From: Dactylis glomerata
Lineage: Eukaryota; Streptophyta; Magnoliopsida; Poales; Poaceae
Length of the DNA stretch: 64,000 nucleotides
Assembly: GCA_007115705.1 (NCBI GenBank)
Contig: QXEO01000382.1
Coordinates: 1,178,001-1,242,000 of the forward strand
Reading direction: 5' to 3'
In this document: positions 44,357-53,401 of the stretch, in pieces
Layout: the number at the start of each line of letters is the position of its first letter
How positions within the stretch are numbered: the stretch's first letter is position 1
Translations under genes and position numbers: made by a program
The notes under the pieces: model-generated
Told to the model about the DNA's origin: nothing
What the model saw: only the letters and a program-made list of their open reading frames with translations
Databases searched by the model: none

Positions 44357-47175
44357 CTAAGGATAGAATCAACGCAGCTGTTGGGCGTTCCATGGGTTTT
44401 CGACGTCCACCCCTGTCTTGGGGTCGTGTAGCCAATACGCACCTCCTAGGATTACTTCGTGGACGATGTATGGGCCTTCCCATGGTGACTCCAACTTCGA
44501 TGTGCTTGTTTATTTGAGACAAAGCACAAGGTTGCCGGGCTCGAAGGACCGTCCGCATACCCATCTGCTATGGTAATTGCGGAGGTTTTGCTAATAAACT
44601 GTAGATCGGACGAGGACTATGTCTCGCGCTTCGTCTAGCAGGTCACAGGCGTCTTCCAGCGCTATTTGCGCATCTTCTTCGACATAGGCCTCGACACGAG
44701 GTGCGCCATATCGCACATCCGTAGGAAGCACCGCTTCTGCCCCGAATAGCAGGAAGAACAGTGTGTAGCCGGTTGAGGAGTTGGGCATTGTGCACAGGCT
44801 CCAGAGCACCGAAGGTAGCTCCTCGACCCAAGCGCCTGCTGCGCGTTTGAGGGGTCGAATGAGTCGCTTCTTGAGGCCGCCACAAACTAGCCCGTTAGCC
44901 TTTTCGACCTGGCCATTGGACTTGGGGTGCGCCATTGATGCGTACTTTATCTTGATGCTGAATTCTTTGGCGAACTATTGAAATTCGCCCGCGGTGAAGT
45001 TGGTGCCATTGTCGGTGATGATGCTGTTTGGTACGCCGTATCGGTAGATGATGGACTCAAAAAACTTGACTGTTGTAGTCGCTTCTGGATTGGTGACTAG
45101 GATGGCTTCGATCCACTTGGAGAACTTGTCTATGGCGACCAGCAGATAAGTGTGGCTTCCTCGAGACGACTTGGGCAAAGGCCCCACTTGATCGAGTCCC
45201 CATTGTGCAAAAGGTCGTGCAATGGGTATGGTGTGCAGTTCCGATGCGGGTGCATGAGGCTTCGTGGCGAATGCCTGACAGGCATCGCAATGCTGGACGA
45301 TGTTCCTGGCGTTGTAGAGGGCCGAAAGCCAGTAGAACCCCGATCGAAAAGCCTTAGCGACAAGGGTTCGGCTACTGGCGTGATGCCCGCAGGTTCCTTC
45401 ATGAATATCTCGGAGGAGGGCGATTCCGTCCTCAGGTGCTATGCACCGTTGGATAACCCCTGTCGTGCTGCGTTTGTAGAGTTCTCCGTTGATTATCGTG
45501 AAGGCCTTGGAGCATCGTATGATCTGTTGGCGATGGATAGTGTCTTCCGGGAGTACGCCTCGTATCAGGTAGGCCAGATACGGCTTCGTCCAGACCGCTT
45601 CGATGAGCATGACTTTGGCCATTTCCTTGGATAGGTCCTCTGTTCCCGCTGCTGGGGTGGGACCTGACTGTTTAGCCCCCGAGCGTGTTGCTAACGCCGG
45701 GTCGATGGCTGGCTTGATCTTGACGGAGCGCTCGAATATCTCCTCGAAGAAGACTCCTGGCGGTATCGGTAAACACTTGGAGCCGACGTTGGCCAAGTTG
45801 TCTGCCTCTTCATTGCTTTCCCTACCGATGTGCGTCACCTTGCACCCTTCGAAGTCGCCTTTGAGCTTGTCGTATATTGCGCGATATGCGATCATGTTTG
45901 CACAGGTCGCATTGCACTCATTCATGACTTGCTGGGCGATGAGATTCAAGTCTCCGTGGATCTTGATGCGACTGGCGCCGCAGGCTTTCGCCATACGCAT
46001 GCCATGAAGAACGGCTTTGTACTCTGCTTCATTGTTCAAGGGGTTCGCAAAACGCATATGTAGGACGTAGTGCATGCATCTTGTCTCCCTGTGGCGACAT
46101 GAGGACCACTCTTGCTCCTGCTCCCAAAACTCGCTTGGACCCGTCGACATATATGGTCCAGCAATTCGACAGGTCCGGGAGTTTGGGCATCTGCGCTTCT
46201 ATCCATTCGGCTATGAAATCTGGCAGGACTTGAGACTTTATTGCTGACTGCCGCTGGTACGTGATCTCCCAGGGCCTGAGGGTAATTCCTCATAGCGAAA
46301 CATGCCCCGTAGCGTTGGGGTTGTTAAGGATACTAGACACTGGAGTCGAAGCCACTACTATGATTGAGTGACACTCGAAGTAATGTGGGAACTTCTTCCC
46401 CGTCATGTAGATGGCGTACGCCAACTTCTGATAATGGGGGTACCTTTGCTTGGTCGGGGACAGGACCTCACGGAGATAGTACACCGGCCTCTGTACTCTG
46501 TGCTCCTTGCCATCCTCTGTGTGCTCGACCACCAAGGCAGTACTGACAACTTGATTCGTGGCCGCTATGTACAGCAACATCGGCTCATTTTCTCGAGGTG
46601 TGACTAGGACCGGGGACGTCGAAAGACGATGGTTGAGGTCGTCGAACGCGGCCTGTGCCTCCTCTGTCCACGTGAAATTGTCTGTTTTCTGAAGTAGCCA
46701 ATAGAAAGGAAGAGCCTTTTCACCGAGCTTACTTATAAAGCGGCTAAGTGCTGCTAGTCAGACCTGTCAACTGCTGGACATGTCGAAGCGTCTTCGGCGG
46801 CTGCATATTGATGATGGCTTGAATGTTCTCTGGATTTTCCTCGATTCCTCTTTCGGAGATTAGGTAGCCCAGTAGCTGGCCTATAGGCACCCCGAAGGAA
46901 CACTTCTTCGGGTTGAGCTTGATGCTATAGCGGTCGAGGTTGGCGAAGGTTTCTCACAGATCTTCGAGCAAACTGTCTGCCTTTGAGGACCTGATTACGA
47001 TGTCATCGACGTAGACTTTGATGTTGCGGCCAATCTGCTCCTTCAGGCACGCTTGCATACACCGTTGATAGGTGGCTCCGGCATTCTTGAGCCCGAAGGG
47101 CATCGTCCTATAACAGTATACCCCGTGCGGGGTTATGAACACCATTTTGTCTTCGTCTTCGACCTTTAGCCTCAT
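44357..47175 (-). pseudogene. Element A pol: partial RT, RNase H, integrase
   Basis: The RT begins in mid-domain at MRLKVEDEDKMVFITPHGVY and retains FGLKNAGATYQR and the catalytic VYVDDIVI; the N-terminal third is missing. RNase H has NEAEYKAVLHG, HGDLNLIAQQ and NEEADNLAN. Integrase has CGHHASSRT...CDACQAF and the Asp-Asp-Glu core (GLDQVGPL, TDNGTNFTA, NGQVEKANG), ending NPWNAQQL with the natural stop at 44357-44359. Breaks include a stop after LLEDL near 46954, frameshifts near 46780 and 46290-46150, TAG 44975 in integrase and a TGA just before the end. Its relatives are the pol of D. Confidence 0.9.
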
Positions 47176-50100
47176 CCTCCATCCATGAACACTTTCTTGG
47201 AGGTGAAACCTCCTATCTGCGCTTCGAGGACCAAGGCGTGGTGTCCAGGGCGCGGGATCTTTGGTGGGTGGTCTGACCGGTCGAAGCCGATCGGATGCTC
47301 TGACCAGTTCAGGTATTCGGGCGTAGCTGGTGGTGCATGCTCGGCGTGAAAGACCTCGTGTGCCCGCTTCCGCTGAACCTTATTCGTCGTGCGCCCTCTC
47401 TGGATCATGGGCATGAAGCCTCATGGTGGCGGGAATGTCTCTTCTTCGACGGCTGGCTGTCGTGGCTCGACTTGCTGGATCGTGGCGGCCTGGTGGCCCT
47501 GTTGTACCACGTTTGCCGGCGGGTTAGGTGGTGGTGGTGGAGCGTTATAAGCTATCGCTCCTGCCACCGGCTGCTCTGTTTGCATCCTTTCCTGAAGTGC
47601 TCGACTAAGGCGCAGGAATTCCCTGCATTCGATGAGGAGATAAGCAGGTCTTCGCACTCCATCTTTGTCGATGTAGGTGTGCCTTGTGCACCCCCCTCGT
47701 CGAGCATCTCTTCCGCTGACAGCGGTGGCTGATCACGACATCGTCGCCACTCCGTTCTTTGCCTCGAATCACGGCCAGCACTTCTGCTACTGCTTTCATA
47801 GTAGTTGTTCCCTCGTCTTGGCCCATCTCGATTGTCGTCATGGTCGTTGTTCACGTAGCCTGCTGCTACCATATCCGTTGCCTCCGCGTCATCATAGCGG
47901 CTTCGGCGACCTTTCTTGCGAGAGTTAGTGTGAAACTGGTCTTTTGCGTCGACGTCGCGTTCCGCCGATCGCCGACGGCTCCTAGGGGCCACGATGGAGT
48001 CTTCCCCATCGGCCCACTCGTTTGCCAAGCTCATGAGGTGGTCGATGGTTTTCGGCTTGCAGCGTCCTAGCTCTTCCTTGAAGTCACGTTGGATAAGACC
48101 GTCCCGAAAAGCGTCGATGGCTCTCTTGGGCAAAATATTTTCCGCCGTGTTGCGGAGGCTGATCCATCAAGAGATGTAGGACCTCAGGTTTTCTCCGGTT
48201 CTTTGCACGCACAGCCGCAACTCTTCGAACGACGTGGGCCGTTGCGAGGTACCTCGAAAGTTTGCGATAAATGCTTGTCGAAATTCCTCCCAAGAGTGAA
48301 TGCTGTCAGGAGCAAGATTATTCAGCCACGCCCTTGCGTTGTCCTTCAGGTGCAGTGATAGCAACTGGAGAGCATTGTTTCTAGATCCACCGCCAATGGT
48401 GACGACGGTGATGAAGTCATCCAGCCAAATTCGGGGGTCCTGCTGCCCATTGAACTTGACTACGCTGTCGCTAAGCTTGATCCCTTTCAGCAGCGGTGTG
48501 GAACGAATCAGGAGGCTAAAGCATTCCGCTCCGCACAGTCCGTCACGATTACCGCCAAATGTTTATAGCTCGTGTTCCTCCTCGAAGCGACGCGCATCGC
48601 GTTGCGCACGTGCTAGGTCGACTCTGTTCTGAGCCAGGCTGTGTCAAAGTTCCCCGTTGAGAGGTTCCACCACTTGAGTCCTGGGCGCGATGGCCGGCGC
48701 CGCTGCTGGGTGCCTGGACTGCTCCACTGGCTGGATATTTCTTCTTGGCATCGTTTTGTGTCCTTGGTTAGTTGTGCCTTGAAGCACCCTAACTCCTTCG
48801 AGCGCCAGGTTCCGCAGGTGCCGCATATGCTCATCGTCGTTGGCTGCATTCGCGGCAGTATACGCTGCTGTAGCCATGATCGCAGCTTCCTTGGTCTTGG
48901 GCAGCAAATCCGCTTCGTTAAATTTCGCTTCTAAATTTTGGGTGATGTTGTGTACATCGGCCCCGGGCTGGATGTGCGACCGCGTCCTACGCTGGACACT
49001 TGATGAGTAATGAGATGATCGTTCGGCCCGTCTTCTGCTGGACGCATCGGGCGCCTCTTCTCTACGTCGTTCCAGGATGCGCCTATCGGTACTAATCTGG
49101 TCCTTCTGTTCTTGGATGACAAATCGGAGCGCCGCTAGCTCCTGTGGGCTTGGATTAGGGCCCATATTCGCTTCGCCTGAGTACACTCTCCTAGCGTGCC
49201 GGATCTGATCCTGTGTTATGAACTGACGACCGGTATTTGACCGGTCTCGACCATCATTGGACATGTGCTCGTTCCCGTCTCCGTGCGACGCCATCATGCA
49301 ATGTCCTCCGAACGGTGGGATCGAATCATCACTGATTTTGCCCAGTGCGGGAGGGTAGATGTCATCGTCTTCGATGTATGATCCGACCTCGATCATGATG
49401 TCAGAGTCGTAATCGACCATGTATCCGTCACCTGATGTGGCAGATTTGCTCAAATATGAGCTAGCCGAATTGACAATCTTCCCCTTAGCTTCGGGGTAGA
49501 CGTCGTCATCGTCATCGGAGCATGTATAGTCCAAGTACAGCCCTTCAACATAATCAGGGTCGTAGGGTGTAGGGAGGAGCATGAGGGCGTTGAGAGCCCG
49601 TTCGCACTCGGATACCATCGGGTAGATAGCAGCACTACCTCCCCGAGGATCTTCACAGCCGGCGATCTCGTGGGACAAAAAATCTCTGGTGCCCACGTAG
49701 TGATAAGCGTCGCAGTCGATGCAATAGGCGGTGGTTGGGGATGGAGGTGGATCTTCGAAGTCGTTCGACCCAACTGATGGGGTCGAAGTTTCCAGCCTTG
49801 GTTCCTCCTCTGATGGCGCCAGCGGTGTGGTCGCTGAGGGGTTACCCCCGATAGCTGGTGACGCGCTTGGAATTGTTGCGGGCGGCGTCGAATCGCTGAT
49901 GGAGATTAGCTCAGCGACTTCGTCGTTGTCCACGTGGAAGTTGAACAGTCTGAAGGCCATGTCGAAGCCTCCGGTCACCGCCGAGACTGCTCCTGTCGTG
50001 CTTGAGGTAGGGTCGATGATGATCGCGGCCGGAGTAGGATCGGCGGCGCTTGGCGATGCAGTGTCGATGACGGTCGATCCAGCGATGTCGACCTCAGTTT

Positions 50101-50404
50101 CCAATGGGTTGGTGTCGGTGATGGCCGGTACAGCGATGCCGACGGCGGTGTTGATGGTGGAGTCGATGTCGATCTTGTCGTTGGTGTCGAAGTTGATGGT
50201 GAGCGGGTCGATGTCGAACGACAATGCAGAATCGACGGCTATGGCTGATGACGAGCCGTCAAACCTTGTCGATGCGGTGAGGTTGGCGGTGGTCGATGAA
50301 GGAGCCGGCGAATCCGTAGATCTAGATCCCGTCGTCCCCACGGTCGGCGCCAATTGACGAGGTTCAACCCCGGCAATGCCCATGTTTGTGGGCTTTCGAG
50401 ACAT
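47172..50404 (-). pseudogene. Element A gag and truncated protease
   Basis: The open frame of 586 codons (48644-50404) begins at an ATG inside the 5' LTR and reads through the primer site (RQLAPTVG). It is acidic and Thr/Ala/Asp-rich, with a basic Arg-rich C-terminal segment. TGA 48644, TAA 48563-48565 and TGA 48167 fit CGA, CAA and CGA. The gag domain follows (LKDNARAWLNNLAPD; FRGTSQRPTSFEELR; AIDAFRDGL). The protease begins near 47200 with VFMDGG but breaks off within the active site and joins directly to mid-RT, so about 1 kb has been lost. Confidence 0.88.
50334..50352 (-). promoter_or_regulatory. Primer binding site of element A
   Basis: TGGCGCCGACCGTGGGGAC on the minus strand starts two bases after the 5' LTR. 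It is identical in its first 18 bases to that of D. Confidence 0.85.
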
Positions 50405-50924
50405 GGAGCGCTAGTGGGATCCGGCGAACTCGACGGCGATCAGTCGAAAGCAGAAGAACACGAGGTTTTACCCAGGTTTGGCCCCCTTGGTAGGGTAATG
50501 ACCTACGTCCTGCTTGTCTGACTTTTATTGATGGGGTGGCTACAGTGGAGGTGTTACAATGGTGGCGTAGATTGGATCTAGCTGAAAGCGGAGAGCTCTA
50601 ATGTTTCGAGCGCTCCGGCGAGAGGTGGTGAAAAATGTCTAGGCCTGTGCTACGATCTCCCTCCCGACCTTTTATATGCGAAGGCCGGGTCCCAGGAGTG
50701 TTCTCCAAGTCGATTACAGATAGAATCGGTTTGAATAAACTCTAGATGAATCCTAATTCGACCAGATCTCTTTCTTTGAGTCTTTGCCTTGTACGCCAAG
50801 TTATGTCCCTGGGCCGCGCTAGGCCAATATCTTCATGGGCTTCATGATTCCTTCGACGGTTATCCCTCCTGGGCCGAAAACCAGGTAGGCGAATATTGAG
50901 GGCCTATTTGTCATTCCTTCGTCA
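50355..50924 (-). repeat. Element A 5' LTR
   Basis: The 570-bp LTR has a TATA box CATATAAAAGG at 50668-50678 (minus strand). A transcript from about 50640 would include the gag ATGs at 50404 and 50383, which lie within the LTR. Confidence 0.95.
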
Positions 50925-50929
50925 CCGGA
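50925..50929. repeat. Target-site duplication of element A, right
   Basis: CCGGA follows the CA end of the LTR and matches 4617-4621. Confidence 0.95.
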
Positions 50930-51291
50930 GCTCGATGAGAACACCCATGCAGGAAGCACCAATGCTGATCGGAGGAGGGGAACCATGACAATGCTTCCAG
51001 GGAAGGGAATGACGCCCTAAGGAGTCGCCATTGTCGGTACTGACCAAAGTCAGAACTGAGTGTTCAGTCGTTCCTAGCCCCCAACATCTCACCGCAAGCA
51101 AGAGTATGGTTTCATGCGTGACGCCTCGGGAAGGATAGCAACGCCGTAGGTCAATTACAATACAATTTAAACAGGTAATTATATAATATTTGGAAGAATA
51201 TTAAAAAAATTCGGAATACAAAGCTGCATTCTTCAGGATATAACTCCCTCATCAAATGACACAATTTTTAGGATATTACGTAACACTAAGT
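50930..51291. other. Host sequence right of element A
   Basis: This stretch has no convincing ORF or known repeat. It is the right half of the site into which A inserted. Confidence 0.4.
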
Positions 51292-51810
51292 TCAAGGTCT
51301 TGTCGGGTTCCTTGAAGCATATTGCTTATCTAAAAAATCCTCATGCCTGCAGTTTCCCTTATACCTCCCACCAGTATATTCACAACAGTCTTTTGTTCTA
51401 TGGTAGAATAGCATGCAGCAAGACACTTTACCCCATGTTACTGTTGGCTCCGCTGTAACATGCTGAGACAGACCACCATGCCAGTTACCCAATTAGCTCT
51501 CAAAGTTTGACGGATCTTTTAGTGTAATGACTCTGATCATTAGCTATCCTTTAGCAAATGCTAGCGCTGCAAATGCCTGATCTATTTTGTGAAGGTGGTT
51601 ATTGGTTAGGATACTTGTTGCCTTACACAATTCGTCCTTGCCAAGAGGCAGTGACCATGTGTCATTGGTGTCGTCTCCTAGGGAAACTGTCCCAAGCTGA
51701 AGGAGCAGCAGAAGAGCTGCTCCATGCAACTTCCGCAGGCCATCGGTATCTATGCTTGCTAATATCTTGTTAAGGCTACCTAAAGTGCTTCCGGGCGGTG
51801 GGTGGAGCAT
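51292..51810 (-). pseudogene. Small Cys-rich secreted-type gene relic, unknown family
   Basis: From ATG 51808-51810 one minus-strand frame runs 173 codons to TAG/TGA at 51292, interrupted only by TAG near 51544 and TAA near 51493. The N-terminal third has a hydrophobic LHGAALLLLLQLGTVSLG segment like a signal peptide, though not at the very start. The C-terminal part is Cys-rich (SCCMLFYHRTKDCCEY, then GNC). A TATA box TATATAAA lies 130 bases upstream. I do not recognise the family. The single frame, promoter and Cys spacing suggest a small secreted protein gene that has died or has an unseen intron removing the stops. Confidence 0.45.
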
Positions 51811-51941
51811 CTAGACAATTTATCGGGAGAGGCTTGGTTTACTCCAGTATCTCAGACCACAGGCACAAGTACACACAAAGTTCATAGCTTCTCTAAGAAT
51901 AAACACATGGACTCCAAGGGAGAGCAATTCGATAAGTCCCA

Positions 51942-51949
51942 TTTATATA
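51942..51949 (-). promoter_or_regulatory. TATA box upstream of the Cys-rich relic
   Basis: TATATAAA on the minus strand lies about 130 bases before the ATG, within range for a plant promoter. Confidence 0.5.
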
Positions 51950-53039
51950 ACATGGGCGTGCAACTCATTTGATCATCATACACCAGATCATGCAAGTTTG
52001 GTGGACCAGTCATGCAGGAGGCAAGACGTTGCGGTGGGCACCCGTTAGACGATCACGCCATGTTAGTGGCTAACATATATGCAAGGTTCAAAAGTTCAAG
52101 CTCTCACAGGTTAGACCATCATGCCACACGCGGTCGAGACCACAACATTGATGACGATGTCGCTAGCAAAATTGAAAGGCAGCACACAACCGAATTCACA
52201 TCGTCGAGCAACTTCACGTAGCACGTGCAATCACCATGTGTGCAGCCACGAGCGTCAATAAGGGCACAACATCATTGAGGCCGCACCGTCCAGGAGCAGC
52301 GCCGAAGAGCAACACAAGCTGAGTCGCACCGTGGACACCATGGGGGTGATTGGTATCCAGCAGCTCTAGAGCCAGGTTTCACGTTTCGCTAGGGCCAGGC
52401 TTCAGAGGGATTTGGCCCGGTAGAAACGGTGCAAAAAAATGTTGTCAAGTTGTTTTTTTTTTTTGAGGAAATGTTGTCAAGTTGTTTATTGGTAACATGG
52501 AAGTAGGTAGACTTTTGTGGCATCCGCAGCCGTGGTGTTTGATTGTGGCGGCTTCTTGCATGCCATGTGAAACTGCCATGCAGCCTGGCATTGAAAACAA
52601 GAGCATCTTTCAGCTTCGTGGTGCGCACTCGACCTGACCCTGAAGAAACACTCGATTCCTACGTTTCCACGGGGCCTGGCCCAGAGGTGCTTTAATGTGC
52701 GCGCAAGCCATCTTGGTGAGACCCCTCTCGTTTGACAGCCCACGAAAAACAAATCTTCTCCACGCATACGAGTCTATCTACCACCATGCACCCTACCAAT
52801 CGCGTCCCATACTCAGCAGCCCAGCCGGGACAGTTGTTGCACCTAGCAGAGACAAAAGAGCCATCTGCCCAGCCTTCACCAAAGACCTAACCTGGAGATC
52901 TCACAATAGAGCCAGGCTGCAGCACCTGCATCTACTTGTGATCGTCTTGCACAAAATGTTCAAACAAACCAAAAAAAAGAACATGGAGGGTCAGGCATGG
53001 CTAGAGGAGACGTACGTCGACACTGTCCCACACACCATG
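51950..53039. other. Intergenic host sequence
   Basis: No gene is supported. Short frames on both strands lack recognisable domains. A 19-bp direct repeat around a T-rich insert lies at 52437-52487 and is listed separately. Confidence 0.4.
52437..52487. repeat. 19-bp direct repeat around a 13-base T-rich insert
   Basis: AAATGTTGTCAAGTTGTTT occurs at 52437-52455 and again at 52469-52487, separated by TTTTTTTTTGAGG. This is the form of a LINE/SINE-type target duplication around an almost empty poly(A) tail copied from the minus strand. Confidence 0.6.
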
Positions 53040-53144
53040 TACTCTCTCCGACCACTAATACCTATCTTTACCATGATGTATCTAAACAGTAAATATGTCT
53101 ACATACATCATGCTAGAGACAGGTACTAGTGGTTGGAGGGAGTA
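53040..53144. mobile_element. Stowaway-like MITE
   Basis: The ends TACTCTCTCCGACCACTAAT and, inverted, TACTCCCTCCAACCACTAGT give terminal inverted repeats of about 40 bp with a TA target duplication and a short loop. The CTCCCTCC-type end is typical of Stowaway/Mariner elements in grasses. It lies about 175 bp beyond the polyadenylation signal of the carboxypeptidase gene. Confidence 0.85.
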
Positions 53145-53318
53145 TTTAACTTTCACATAAACTACATACACATAGTAAGAAAAAATTAATATATTATATT
53201 ATTAAGTTATATAATGACAACATGTCCCAAACATTCTTCGGGACAACGTACATAGGTGGGAAAATCATTACAGAAAAAACTCCTCAAGGATCACATCAAG
53301 GACCTTGATCACACTTAA

Positions 53319-53324
53319 TTTATT
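53319..53324 (-). terminator. Polyadenylation signal of the carboxypeptidase gene
   Basis: AATAAA on the minus strand lies about 80 bases after the stop codon. Confidence 0.6.
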
Positions 53325-53401
53325 AGTATTCAACAGGAGCAGTAGTTTCTCCAGCCGGCAGCGCACTTGAACCACACATAACCAGCATTAGCAATGTATG
53401 C

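Larger units (their letters stand above)
4622..50924 (-). mobile_element. Gypsy LTR retrotransposon A (outermost element), minus strand
   Basis: Matching LTRs at 4622-5190 and 50355-50924, TG...CA ends, a primer site next to the right LTR and a perfect CCGGA duplication define one element. It transcribes right to left. Removing nested F and B leaves about 13.0 kb. Order along the minus strand: 5' LTR, primer site, gag, remnant protease, RT, RNase H, integrase, a 27-bp tandem repeat, a spliced gene on the opposite strand, 3' region and 3' LTR. The order PR-RT-RH-IN is Gypsy. The TGGCGCC primer site and the antisense extra gene suggest the Tat lineage (inference). gag and pol are broken, and part of PR-RT is deleted. 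Confidence 0.95.

Noticed and set aside
44975..46150. Separate integrase gene of a further element
   Set aside because: It is in the same order and strand as the surrounding pol of A; frameshifts, not element borders, separate the pieces.
49731..50357. 208-codon plus-strand ORF opposite element A gag
   Set aside because: It has a repetitive Ser/Val/Ala composition mirroring the Asp/Thr-rich gag frame and ends in the primer site; no domain or promoter is seen.
52389..52767. Minus-strand ORFs of 79-93 codons as a small host gene
   Set aside because: No domain, no consistent splice or promoter signals, and one crosses the T-rich retroposition scar.
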